From a virus: a DNA stretch of 23,575 nt. Within the stretch, counting starts at the first letter, position 1. Each line of letters begins with the position of its first letter. This document shows positions 8,039 to 15,762 of the stretch, piece by piece. A program made the position numbers and the translations under genes. The DNA lies in the IMG/VR virus record IMGVR_UViG_3300032213_001433, positions 1 to 23,575 of that record; one strand, 5' to 3'. The notes under the pieces were generated by a model, which had not been told where the DNA came from, made no database searches, and was given only the letters and a program-made list of their open reading frames with translations.

Positions 8039-8350
8039 ATGTACACACCTATCCAATTGGACAAGATACGCAACCTAAGATACGGCATGAAAGCCATATC
8101 ACAGTTTGAGAAAATCCTAGGAAAAAACCTCGCCAAAATCGACATGGAGAATCTCACCATGGAGGAGCAAGCGGTCATCATCTGGGCTGGCTTAGTCCAT
8201 GAGGACTCATCGTTGACTCCCGACAGAGTCATGGAACTCATCGACGAACACTCTGACATCCAGACAGCACTCGAAACGATGGGGAAAGCATTCGAGTCAG
8301 CATTCGGCAAAAAGGAAAAAAACGCACAGAGGGTAGCGAGTTCGAGTTAG
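8039..8350 (+). CDS. Tail assembly chaperone, short form (gpG-like)
   Basis: This 103-aa acidic helical protein, between major tail and tape measure genes, is in the position of lambda gpG-type chaperones that coat the tape measure during tail assembly. The sequence LTMEEQAVIIWAGLVHEDSS is typical of Gram-positive tail chaperones. Its last codons run through an A-rich slippery stretch before a TAG stop. The start follows GGGAGG. A fraction of ribosomes should shift frame at 8317-8323 to make the longer form. Confidence 0.88.
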   Translation: MYTPIQLDKIRNLRYGMKAISQFEKILGKNLAKIDMENLTMEEQAVIIWAGLVHEDSSLTPDRVMELIDEHSDIQTALETMGKAFESAFGKKEKNAQRVASSS

Positions 8351-8634
8351 AAAATGCACTTCGGACTGCTGCCCAGATTGGCTTATCGATATTAGAGTTT
8401 TGGCAACTTACACCGTTTGAGTTTTCGGTATTGGTCGAGGCGTACGTTGAAAACGAAAAGAAGCATCACGACATGATGGTGACTCAATCGTACCTCACGG
8501 CCTACCTCCACAGGGTGAAAAAGATGCCCAAGCTCCAAAGCATGCTCATTCAGAAACCAAAGGAGCAGTCTCCTGAGGAGATGCTACAGAAAATCAAAGC
8601 CCTCAATGCCCAAATGGGCGGGGACGTATACTAG
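8039..8634 (+). CDS. Tail assembly chaperone, -1 frameshifted long form (gpGT-like)
   Basis: Reading 95 codons from 8039 to 8323 and slipping back one base on A AAA AAC gives an open frame from 8323 to 8634, so the fusion would be 198 aa. The appended part starts RTEGSEFELENALRTAAQIG and includes the motif ILEFWQLTPFEFSVLVEAY, which resembles the T domain that contacts the tape measure. No ribosome binding site or good start codon precedes the second frame, which supports expression only by frameshift. Translating both halves by hand found no stop between 8323 and 8632. Family precedent (lambda G/GT) is strong. Confidence 0.88.
8317..8323 (+). other. Programmed -1 ribosomal frameshift site
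   Basis: The heptamer A AAA AAC fits the X XXY YYZ rule, and its codons AAA and AAC are exactly in the frame of the short chaperone. It lies nine codons before the frame-0 stop. I found no obvious downstream pseudoknot by eye; a purine-rich AAAAAGG just upstream might act as an internal Shine-Dalgarno. Confidence 0.85.
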
Positions 8635-8644
8635 GGGGTGAAAC

Positions 8645-11053
8645 ATGGTCACAAAGAACCTTCTCGTCCGTGGTGGCGCGGACTTTTCAAGCCTCACAAA
8701 GTCACTTAAAAAAGTTAACAAAGACTTAGACGGATTCGGCCAAACAACGCGCAGATCACTGTCTGGAGCCAATCAGAACATCCGAACAACTCAAAAGCGG
8801 ATGCAGAGTTTTGGAGCTGAGTCCAAAGATGTTTTCAAAAATATGCTTAGCCAAAAAGGCATCCCAGCCATTGGCAACGCATTGCAAGGGTTAACCCGCT
8901 CCATCCCAGTGGTTGGCTCGCTCACGGCAGGCCTTGCGGGTATGGGCGGAGCATTAGGTGGAGTTTCTGCGGCTCTCGGACCCGTCGGAGTAGCGATCGC
9001 GGCTGTCACTGTGGCAATAGGCGCAGGAGTCGCCATCATTGGAGCGGCCTCACAACAAGCGGTGCGGTACGAGTCGTCAATCAATCGATTGAGTCTAGCT
9101 CTTGGAGCAGGGACTCAGGCCTATTTAGACTGGGGCAAGGCTCAAGGACGAGCGTTGGGACTCAGTGAGCAAGCGGTGGCCGACATCGGAGCGACTCAAG
9201 GGATGCTTTTATCATCATTCATCCCTGACAAGCGACAACTGTCCCAAGCGACGCAAGAGATGGTGAAAGCCATCACGGTCATTGCCTCCAACTCAGGTCG
9301 GAACGTGCAAGACGTTGCGGAAAGAATCCGCTCAGGGATGTTGGGTTCAACCGAGGCGATTGAGGACCTTGGGATTTATATCAATATCTCCATGATTGAG
9401 TCTACCAATGCCTTTCGAAGGTTTGCTGGCGACAAAAGTTGGGCGCAACTCGATTTCCAGACACAACAACTCATCAGACAACAAGCAATTATTGAGCAAG
9501 CGGCCGCTCGATACGGCAACGAACTCGCTGGCAACACGTCAAGCGCACAGGCTCGACTTGTAGCGGGACTACAAGACATTCAACTCAATCTTTCGCGAGC
9601 TTTTAAGCCCATCTGGGACGAGATTTTGCCTGCTTTGGAAAGTCTTGTGAATGGGTTGGTCACAGTCACTGAAAATATCGCTCGCTTCGTCCATTGGATG
9701 AAAGGCATTCCTTACAATCCGACGATTCGCAACACGGAAGAAACGAGTCAAGCGGTGGGAGACTTGGCCGAAGGCTATGACGACGTCACGAAAGCGGTAA
9801 AAAAGGCCACTTTAGGGGTGGCGGGGTTTGATGAGGTTAATCAGTTAAACTGGCAAAGCGGCTCAGAATCGACAGCAACAAGTGGAGCCAAGGGGACAGG
9901 CTTGTCTTCGGCAAATCCATTTCCCGCTATCGACAAAAGCCTTCAAGAGCCTATTCAAATCCCTGGGATTGTGTTTGGTCCTCCCACTCCTCCAGATATG
10001 GGGATGGGCCCGCCAGCGGCATTGGCCATGCAAATTGTCAACTCACTCCCACCAGGCTTAGCAATTCCGCTTGGTCTCGTCACAGGTCAGTGGACAACGA
10101 TGCTCAACGGACTCATGTCGTCACTATCTTCTGCAAAAACATCGATCGACGAAAAGTGGGATGGGTTAAAAACCAAAATTTCATCCATCAACACCAGCAC
10201 GACAGGAGCTAGCTCCGCTTGGTCGCTGATGCTCAGCAGTATGCTAGGTGCGCTGAATGGTTTTAAACCTCTGATTGAGACGTCGTGGGACGGTTTAAAA
10301 ACAAGTGTAAACTCAATTAAAACGACTTTTAACAGTGTCAAAACGTCTTGGAGCCAGACTTTAACCGATATGCTTAACACAATTAAATCTAAAGCATCTA
10401 GCATCATCACAGAAATTGGCAAAATGGCTTCATCGTTTGCCGATATGGTCAAAGACTTTGCCAAACCCATCACAATTCCAGCTCCAAAAGTGACGGAACC
10501 CAAATCGTCGACGTCGCCAAGCTACGGCCAGTTTATGACCAACGCAATAAAGCAAACTTTTGACCCGAAAACACTTGGCGAAGGCTTTGCCAAGATTTTT
10601 TCTGCAGAAAATATGAAAAATATGCAAGCGGGCGCATCACAATGGGTTGAAGAAAATAAAATTCCGCTTGCTGTTATGTCAACTTTAGCCCCTTTCGCAA
10701 GAGTGGGCGGAGCTGTAGCAAAAGCGGCGGGTCCTGTTATCAACGCAGTCAAAAATGCATTTGGTGGTCTCGGCAAGGCTGTCCCAGCTTTTGCCACGGG
10801 TGGCATCGTCGGAGCCAACTCTCCCATGCTCGCGATGGTGGGCGACAACCGCACTCAAAAGGAAGCCATCGCACCAGTGGATGACCTCATGACGATGATC
10901 TCCTCTGCTGTCTTAGCGGCAATGAACACGCAAGGCAACCGCACAGGGGACATCGTCTTAAACATCGACGGAGTCAGTTTTGCGAGGGTGACAAACCCGT
11001 ATCAAGCCAAGGAAGCCACCAGAATCGGCGCAAACATGATCACAGTCAGTTAG
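8645..11053 (+). CDS. Tape measure protein
   Basis: This 802-aa protein is expected to fix tail length and to help DNA enter the cell. It has a basic helical N-terminus, a long Gly/Ala-rich hydrophobic stretch (about residues 87-135, including GPVGVAIAAVTVAIGAG) typical of tape measures, and a middle region with evenly spaced tryptophans at 483, 505, 526, 548 and 569. The C-terminus has FATGGIVGANSPMLAMVGD followed by a small beta region ending IGANMITVS, common in Gram-positive phages. At about 0.15 nm per residue the tail would be near 120 nm (inference). The ribosome binding site is GGGGGTGA. Confidence 0.93.
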   Translation: MVTKNLLVRGGADFSSLTKSLKKVNKDLDGFGQTTRRSLSGANQNIRTTQKRMQSFGAESKDVFKNMLSQKGIPAIGNALQGLTRSIPVVGSLTAGLAGMGGALGGVSAALGPVGVAIAAVTVAIGAGVAIIGAASQQAVRYESSINRLSLALGAGTQAYLDWGKAQGRALGLSEQAVADIGATQGMLLSSFIPDKRQLSQATQEMVKAITVIASNSGRNVQDVAERIRSGMLGSTEAIEDLGIYINISMIESTNAFRRFAGDKSWAQLDFQTQQLIRQQAIIEQAAARYGNELAGNTSSAQARLVAGLQDIQLNLSRAFKPIWDEILPALESLVNGLVTVTENIARFVHWMKGIPYNPTIRNTEETSQAVGDLAEGYDDVTKAVKKATLGVAGFDEVNQLNWQSGSESTATSGAKGTGLSSANPFPAIDKSLQEPIQIPGIVFGPPTPPDMGMGPPAALAMQIVNSLPPGLAIPLGLVTGQWTTMLNGLMSSLSSAKTSIDEKWDGLKTKISSINTSTTGASSAWSLMLSSMLGALNGFKPLIETSWDGLKTSVNSIKTTFNSVKTSWSQTLTDMLNTIKSKASSIITEIGKMASSFADMVKDFAKPITIPAPKVTEPKSSTSPSYGQFMTNAIKQTFDPKTLGEGFAKIFSAENMKNMQAGASQWVEENKIPLAVMSTLAPFARVGGAVAKAAGPVINAVKNAFGGLGKAVPAFATGGIVGANSPMLAMVGDNRTQKEAIAPVDDLMTMISSAVLAAMNTQGNRTGDIVLNIDGVSFARVTNPYQAKEATRIGANMITVS

Positions 11054-11063
11054 GAGGAGTATT

Positions 11064-11414
11064 ATGGCAATCATCACAATAGGCTCCACAGTCTTGCCGT
11101 CTCCCTCTGACTGGACGGTGGGAGTCATGGACATCTCAAAAGCGGAGCGGAACGCCTCAGGGACGATGATTATCGAGAGGGTGACCACCAAGCGGAAGAT
11201 CGAGCTGTCGTGGAAGTTTCTGTCTGCGGCGAATCTCTCGACTGTTCTCAATGCAGTCGCTCCCGTGTCATTCTCGGTGACCTACCCTGACCCTGTGACA
11301 AATTCTAATCTCACAAAGACCTTTTACTGTGGCGACAGGTCAGTGGGGATGATTGACTATCAAGGCGGGGTCGCGCGGTACAAAGACGTCAAATTTAACT
11401 TGGTGGAGTTCTAG
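11064..11414 (+). CDS. Small tail protein, possible distal-tail component (DUF6711-like)
   Basis: This 116-aa protein has the N-terminal pattern TIGSTVLPSPSDWTVGVMDIS followed by KAERNASGTMIIERV, which I recall from small tail proteins of Gram-positive phages (DUF6711-like); the family assignment is from memory. It lies between the tape measure and the large tail protein, where a distal tail or hub adaptor is usually encoded. AGGAGGAG precedes the start. It ends VKFNLVEF and overlaps the next GTG start as TAGTG. Confidence 0.62.
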   Translation: MAIITIGSTVLPSPSDWTVGVMDISKAERNASGTMIIERVTTKRKIELSWKFLSAANLSTVLNAVAPVSFSVTYPDPVTNSNLTKTFYCGDRSVGMIDYQGGVARYKDVKFNLVEF

Positions 11415-12976
11415 TGTATCCCACATCGACCCTTTACAAAACGGCAGTCTACGCCACAGCAAGGACTGTCGCTGGTAAAGTTACTTTCGCGATCGTGGAC
11501 ACCACAGCAATAGGGGACATCTCCAGCATCACCGTGACGACGCAAGCGGCGATCTCGGATAAAGACCAAGTGGCCAACGGGGTGAGGGACATCACCTATA
11601 ATCTAATTACATGGGAGACAGATCGGTTCAAACTCGATGGGTCGTTCTCTTTCCCAGATTCAACGGTAGCCAATAACGGCGAGGTGGGCTACATCTCGAA
11701 TGAGCTTAGCAACGCGTCTCGGCAATATTCGGTCAATCCCACCATCACGATACTGTTCACAGGCAACCACTCCTCCGCAGGTCTCTCCGTGGAGTTTGAC
11801 GAGGTCAACAACGAATACGCAGAGGACTTTATAATCAGGACTTACAACTCCTCCAACGTGCTTTTGAACACGGTTACTGTCACCGCCAACACCAAGGCAC
11901 TCTACACCTACATCGGCAATCTCAACAATTACCGCAAGGTAGAGGTGGAGATACAAAAGTGGAGCAAGGTTGACCGTCGGGCAAGGGTACTTGAGATTGA
12001 CTTCGGCGTGATTCAAGTTTACACCGACGATTCTCTCATCAGGATGAGTCTCGTCGAGGATATGGACTTGATCACAGGGACGCTCCCGTCACCAGAGTTC
12101 AAATTCACCGTGGACAACTCGGCCAAACTGTTCAACATTCTGAATCCCACAGGGTTCTACGCCTATCTCCAAGAGCGTCAACCCATCACCGCACAGCTTG
12201 GCGTCGACATCGGCGGGGGATTCTTCGAGTGGGTACCTTTAGGAGAGTTTCTCCTCTTGGAGTGGGTATCCGACGAGGGGACGCTGACGGCATCGTTTAC
12301 CGCAAGGACCAATTTAGACCTAATGGCCAACTTTGACTATGAGCGACTCACGACTAACAGCCAAAGCCTATACAACTTGGCCGTGTCGCTCTTTACAACG
12401 TGCGGCATCACCAACTACTCGATTGACACCGCACTCCAAAGCATCACCACCAACAGCATGGCCAAGAAAACGACTTGCCGAAACGCTCTCCAGATGGTGG
12501 CAATCGCAGGAGAGGCTAACATTTTCGTCTCCCGTGACAACACAATCACACTTAAGCAGCTCACTCTCGGGACGGCAGATGACAGGATAGACTTTGACAA
12601 CACCTATCAAGAGCCAGAGATTACTTTAGACCCCATCGTCAAGCAAGTGGACGTGACTTACTGGACTGACCTTTCGACCTCGGCGGTCTCTACGGTGCTA
12701 TCCTCCGCTACGGTGGGAGAGGTTCTCAAGCTCGAAAACAACACTTTCATTAACAACGCCACGCGAGGGACTGCGGTCGCGAACTGGATACTTGCCCAAA
12801 AAGGGAATCGTGCCAAGTATCGCATCAACTGGCGCGGGAACCCTGCTCAGGAGCTGGCGGACGTCATCGACATCGAGAACGCCTACACCACCGACAAAAA
12901 AGGCTACATCACCAAAAACGACATAAGGTATGAAGGTTTCCTTTCCTCCGTCACCGAAGCCAAGGGGGCGATCTAA
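11414..12976 (+). CDS. Large tail tip / baseplate hub protein
   Basis: This 520-aa protein starts with GTG, overlapping the previous TAG stop. Residues 1 to about 200 look like beta-sandwich domains that might bind carbohydrate. From about residue 210 (IRMSLVEDMDLITGTLPSPE) the sequence resembles hub proteins of Gram-positive siphoviruses: FTARTNLDLMANFDYERL, then FVSRDNTITLKQL and a C-terminal RINWRGNPAQELADVIDIEN. These are reminiscent of the gp27/Tal N-terminal fold that closes the tube tip. No peptidase motif is seen. The role in host contact and tube closure is inferred. Confidence 0.68.
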   Translation: MYPTSTLYKTAVYATARTVAGKVTFAIVDTTAIGDISSITVTTQAAISDKDQVANGVRDITYNLITWETDRFKLDGSFSFPDSTVANNGEVGYISNELSNASRQYSVNPTITILFTGNHSSAGLSVEFDEVNNEYAEDFIIRTYNSSNVLLNTVTVTANTKALYTYIGNLNNYRKVEVEIQKWSKVDRRARVLEIDFGVIQVYTDDSLIRMSLVEDMDLITGTLPSPEFKFTVDNSAKLFNILNPTGFYAYLQERQPITAQLGVDIGGGFFEWVPLGEFLLLEWVSDEGTLTASFTARTNLDLMANFDYERLTTNSQSLYNLAVSLFTTCGITNYSIDTALQSITTNSMAKKTTCRNALQMVAIAGEANIFVSRDNTITLKQLTLGTADDRIDFDNTYQEPEITLDPIVKQVDVTYWTDLSTSAVSTVLSSATVGEVLKLENNTFINNATRGTAVANWILAQKGNRAKYRINWRGNPAQELADVIDIENAYTTDKKGYITKNDIRYEGFLSSVTEAKGAI

Positions 12977-13425
12977 TGGTCACCTATAGCAAAACCATTT
13001 CAGGCACGACCTACACGATAGATGTTAAAACGAATTGGGTGTCAACTGACGCTATAAATTTCGCTGACTTTAACCGACTAGAGGACAACATCATCATTCT
13101 TCGCAATTTTATCATCGCGATATCGTATACTATCCCGTCAATTACGACGGAGACGGGCAGGACAAAGGCTTTCTTGGAGTATTTCTCATCCATCAATCGT
13201 ATCGAGTCTAACTTACAAACCATTCGCAACAACTCCTTTACGCCTTCAGGCTACGGGGGTTCAGTGACATGGTCACTCGGCCTAGGATTCGACTTTGCCC
13301 AAGCGAACCGCCTTGAAAACAACGTCTTAAGCCTCTTTCTCGCGGGCGGGAATATTGTCGACAGTTTTGTTTACGCGGGACAGGTCAACGCTGGCTACTC
13401 TCGCGGCGACATCGCACTAGTATAG
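12976..13425 (+). CDS. Tail-associated protein with three NR(L/I)ExN repeats
   Basis: I cannot name this 149-aa protein. It contains three copies of a motif F-x3-N-R-(L/I)-E-x-N: FADFNRLEDN (residues 29-38), FSSINRIESN (70-79) and FAQANRLENN (107-116). Each sits in a predicted helix at roughly 40-residue spacing. It lies between the tail tip protein and fibre-like proteins, and its start overlaps the previous stop as TAATG. A structural or fibre-attachment role is inferred from position only. Confidence 0.6.
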   Translation: MVTYSKTISGTTYTIDVKTNWVSTDAINFADFNRLEDNIIILRNFIIAISYTIPSITTETGRTKAFLEYFSSINRIESNLQTIRNNSFTPSGYGGSVTWSLGLGFDFAQANRLENNVLSLFLAGGNIVDSFVYAGQVNAGYSRGDIALV

Positions 13426-13434
13426 GAGGTTAAT

Positions 13435-13665
13435 ATGGCATACTCAAAAACCACATGGGTGGACAGGCTCGTTCAGTTCCCAGGGAGATTCACCAAGTCC
13501 AACGAGACCTCGGGGAGTGTCACATTGGCCGCAGACCCTGGGACAGTGACCAACGCAGGAACGGCACTCTCAGCAACAAACTTAAACAAAATGGAAAATG
13601 GCATCGAGGCGGCTAATGCTTACTCAGTCGTCTATGCTTATCGAAACTATGGAGGTGCTTTATGA
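13435..13665 (+). CDS. Short fibre/linker-like tail protein
   Basis: This 76-aa protein contains VTLAADPGTVTNAGTALSAT followed by NLNKMENGI (about residues 29-57). Such linker segments are common in tail fibres of Gram-positive phages. The NKMENG motif resembles the NR(L/I)ExN repeats of the upstream gene. AGGAGG precedes the ATG. The stop overlaps the next start as ATGA. It could be a free-standing fragment of what is one longer fibre protein in related phages. Confidence 0.6.
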   Translation: MAYSKTTWVDRLVQFPGRFTKSNETSGSVTLAADPGTVTNAGTALSATNLNKMENGIEAANAYSVVYAYRNYGGAL

Positions 13666-14099
13666 CCGCGAACACGCAACCTATTTTTCCCTTAATTCCC
13701 AAGGTGTCTTGGGGAACCGTTACAACCGCCAATACCGCAAAGGATGGCACAGGCACCGTCGTCACCGTCTTTACGGCAGGAGCTGACGGGTCACGGATTG
13801 ACCAAATCAAGGTTCGCGCACTCGGTACCAACGTTGCCACTGTCATAAGATTTTTCGTCAACAATGGCTCGACGAACGCAACCGCGGCCAACAACTCTCT
13901 GGTACACGATACCACGATCGCGGCCACGACCAACTCCGAGACGGCGGCACTGGTGGACAATAATATCTTACTAACAATCAACACAACCGAAACCGTCCCA
14001 CCGATTCCGTATCTACCCGCGGGTTACAAGATTAATGTCACCATAGGCACAACCGTCGCGGCTGGTCTCCAGATCACCGTCTGGGGAGCGGATTATTAA
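13662..14099 (+). CDS. Hypothetical tail/fibre beta protein
   Basis: This 145-aa Thr/Ala/Asn-rich protein has the conserved-looking segment TANTAKDGTGTVVTVFTAGA, then DGSRIDQIKVRALGTN and VIRFFVNNG. I recall similar small proteins in tail modules of many phages without known function. It is predicted to be mostly beta strand, compatible with a jelly-roll fibre tip or accessory head-group. There is no signal peptide or catalytic motif. Its start and stop are both coupled to neighbours (ATGA, TAATG), placing it firmly in the tail operon. Confidence 0.6.
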   Translation: MTANTQPIFPLIPKVSWGTVTTANTAKDGTGTVVTVFTAGADGSRIDQIKVRALGTNVATVIRFFVNNGSTNATAANNSLVHDTTIAATTNSETAALVDNNILLTINTTETVPPIPYLPAGYKINVTIGTTVAAGLQITVWGADY

Positions 14100-15064
14100 T
14101 GTCTTTTAACGACGGGATAATCCAAAAGCCAAATATCCTCGACAAACAAAAAAAGAAAAAATACGCCAGCTTTAGCCCTTTATTCCGACCTCGCCAACCA
14201 AAGGAAGCTCTAGAAATCGAAGTGGAGTATCTCGTCATCGCTGGCGGTGGTGGAGGTGGTGGAGCAGGTGGCTCTTCCAACGCATCAGGAGGCGGAGGAG
14301 CTGGGGGTTATCGCTCCTCGGTCACAGGCGAAAACTCTGGTGGCGGCGCGTCTGCCGAAACCAAAGTCAAATGGAAGTTTGCCCAAAGCTACACCGTCAC
14401 AGTCGGCGGCGGAGGGTCTGGAGGCACATCCACCAACCGCGGCACTGACGGAACTGGCTCCACTTTCACTGTCACCTCAACAGGAGGGGGCGGTGGCTCA
14501 AGTCCATTTAGCGGCCAACCCGCTCAAACAGGAGGCTCGGGTGGTGGTGGAGGCTCCTCTACAGGCACCGCGGGAGCTTCGGGAACCACGAATCAAGGTT
14601 TCGCAGGAGGCAACGGCGGAGCCAACGGAGTCACTGGCGGCGGTGGTGGAGCTTCGGCAGTTGGAGTCAACGGAGACGCAGGAGCGGCGAGAAAAAGCGG
14701 AAACGGTGGCGGAGGGGTCTCTTCATCCATCACAGGCTCAAGCACAGCAAGGGCTGGTGGCGGAGGTGGCGGTCAAGGCTCACTCGCTTTTGCCATCGGC
14801 TCAGGTGGCACTGGTGGCGGAGGGAATGGCGGACTATCAGGGACAGCAGGCGCGGCAGGGACAGTCAACACAGGTAGCGGCGGCGGTGGCGGAGGCAATG
14901 GTTCGGTAGGTGGCAACGGTGGCTCTGGCGTGGTCATCCTCAGATACAACGCGGCTTATCCAGACTTAAAATCCATCGGAGCAGGACTAACATTTTCCTT
15001 GACCACTAGCGGAGGCTTCAAAATCTACACTTTTACGGCAGGTACCGACTCCATTACGATATGA
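14099..15064 (+). CDS. Glycine-rich tail adhesin-like protein
   Basis: This 321-aa protein starts with a basic segment (residues 1-35). The glycine-rich domain begins VEYLVIAGGGGGGGAGG (about residue 42) and ends GSGVVILRY near residue 284, bracketing many G-rich runs separated by Ser, Thr and Asn loops. This is the layout of Gly_rich domains in tail fibres and is comparable to the polyglycine-II sandwich of phage S16 gp38 adhesin. A short beta domain (FSLTTSGGFKIYTFTAG) ends the protein. Receptor binding is a family-based inference; loops between Gly runs would set specificity. A second long frame in the same stretch is a composition artefact. Confidence 0.8.
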   Translation: MSFNDGIIQKPNILDKQKKKKYASFSPLFRPRQPKEALEIEVEYLVIAGGGGGGGAGGSSNASGGGGAGGYRSSVTGENSGGGASAETKVKWKFAQSYTVTVGGGGSGGTSTNRGTDGTGSTFTVTSTGGGGGSSPFSGQPAQTGGSGGGGGSSTGTAGASGTTNQGFAGGNGGANGVTGGGGGASAVGVNGDAGAARKSGNGGGGVSSSITGSSTARAGGGGGGQGSLAFAIGSGGTGGGGNGGLSGTAGAAGTVNTGSGGGGGGNGSVGGNGGSGVVILRYNAAYPDLKSIGAGLTFSLTTSGGFKIYTFTAGTDSITI

Positions 15065-15073
15065 GGTGACACT

Positions 15074-15385
15074 ATGGCACATTATGCGTTTATAGACGAT
15101 GACTCAATCGTCACGGAAGTCATCGTCGGCAAAGACGAAGGCGAGGATGGCATCGATTGGGAGGCTTACTACGGCGATTTCCGCGGGCAAGTCTGCAAGC
15201 GGACATCGTACAACACTCGCGCAGGAACTCACATCTCAGGAGGCGAACCGTTTCGCAAAAACTACGCAGGGATAGGGTACACCTACGACCCTGTGAGAGA
15301 TGCATTTATCCCTCCGCGACCTGACGGAGAGGGATGGATATTAGACGAACAATCATGCCTATGGGACTGGGAGGAAGTCACATGA
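15074..15385 (+). CDS. Conserved phage protein with NYAGIGYTYD motif
   Basis: This 103-aa protein begins MAHYAFIDDDSIVTEVIVG and contains KQ/KR-TSYN then FRKNYAGIGYTYD, DAFIPPRP and GWILDEQSCLW. I recall this set of motifs, in this order, from a small family common in marine cyanophages and other environmental phages near tail fibre genes. Function is unknown. GAGGTGAC precedes the ATG. The last codons overlap the holin start as ATGA. Being the last gene before lysis, it may be a fibre accessory protein. Confidence 0.72.
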   Translation: MAHYAFIDDDSIVTEVIVGKDEGEDGIDWEAYYGDFRGQVCKRTSYNTRAGTHISGGEPFRKNYAGIGYTYDPVRDAFIPPRPDGEGWILDEQSCLWDWEEVT

Positions 15386-15762
15386 AAATTGCAGTTAACA
15401 GCGTCGGAGGAGCAGTCGGCGTCATCATCGGCTTGATAGGGGAGTGGACGCCAATGTTATCTCTATTTTTCACCGTTTTGGTCATCGACTATGTTTCTGG
15501 CGTGATGGCTGCGGTCATCGAAAAGAAACTTTCAAGCTCCGTCGGCTTAAAGGGACTTATGAAAAAATTTGCGATGGTGCTTATCGTGGTGCTCGCGCAT
15601 CAATTAGACCAATATGCAGGGACTCATCTGATACAAAGCGGCGTGATTATGTTTTTTATCGTCAACGAGCTCATCAGCATCACCGAAAACTATGGCAGAA
15701 TTGGCTTACCCTTGCCGCCACAAATCAAAAACGCCATCGCCATGTTGAGGGAAAAGAAATGA
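15382..15762 (+). CDS. Holin, phage family 4 (Cph1/TcdE type)
   Basis: This 126-aa membrane protein should form pores in the cytoplasmic membrane that release or activate the endolysin. It has hydrophobic segments at about residues 8-20, 24-45, 61-74 and 85-100. Family-typical features include FTVLVIDYVSGVMAAV and the conserved tail NELISITENYGRIGLPLP. A longer frame opens at 15334, but the ATG at 15382 has GGGAGGAAG upstream and gives the usual holin length. It is coupled on both sides by ATGA overlaps, and the endolysin follows at once. Confidence 0.92.
   Translation: MKIAVNSVGGAVGVIIGLIGEWTPMLSLFFTVLVIDYVSGVMAAVIEKKLSSSVGLKGLMKKFAMVLIVVLAHQLDQYAGTHLIQSGVIMFFIVNELISITENYGRIGLPLPPQIKNAIAMLREKK

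Noticed and set aside
8351-8634. Second tail chaperone frame as an independent gene
   Set aside because: No start codon with a ribosome binding site; the in-frame slippery heptamer and open -1 frame explain it better.
14247-14909. 220-aa + strand frame overlapping the glycine-rich gene
   Set aside because: It is a product of GGN-rich DNA read in another frame (E/A/V/Q-rich). It has no ribosome binding site and no family-like motif, while the main frame is coupled to its neighbours.
15444-15758. Upstream extension of the endolysin frame through the holin gene
   Set aside because: The sequence reads as nonsense there; the ATGA-coupled start at 15759 matches the amidase domain start.
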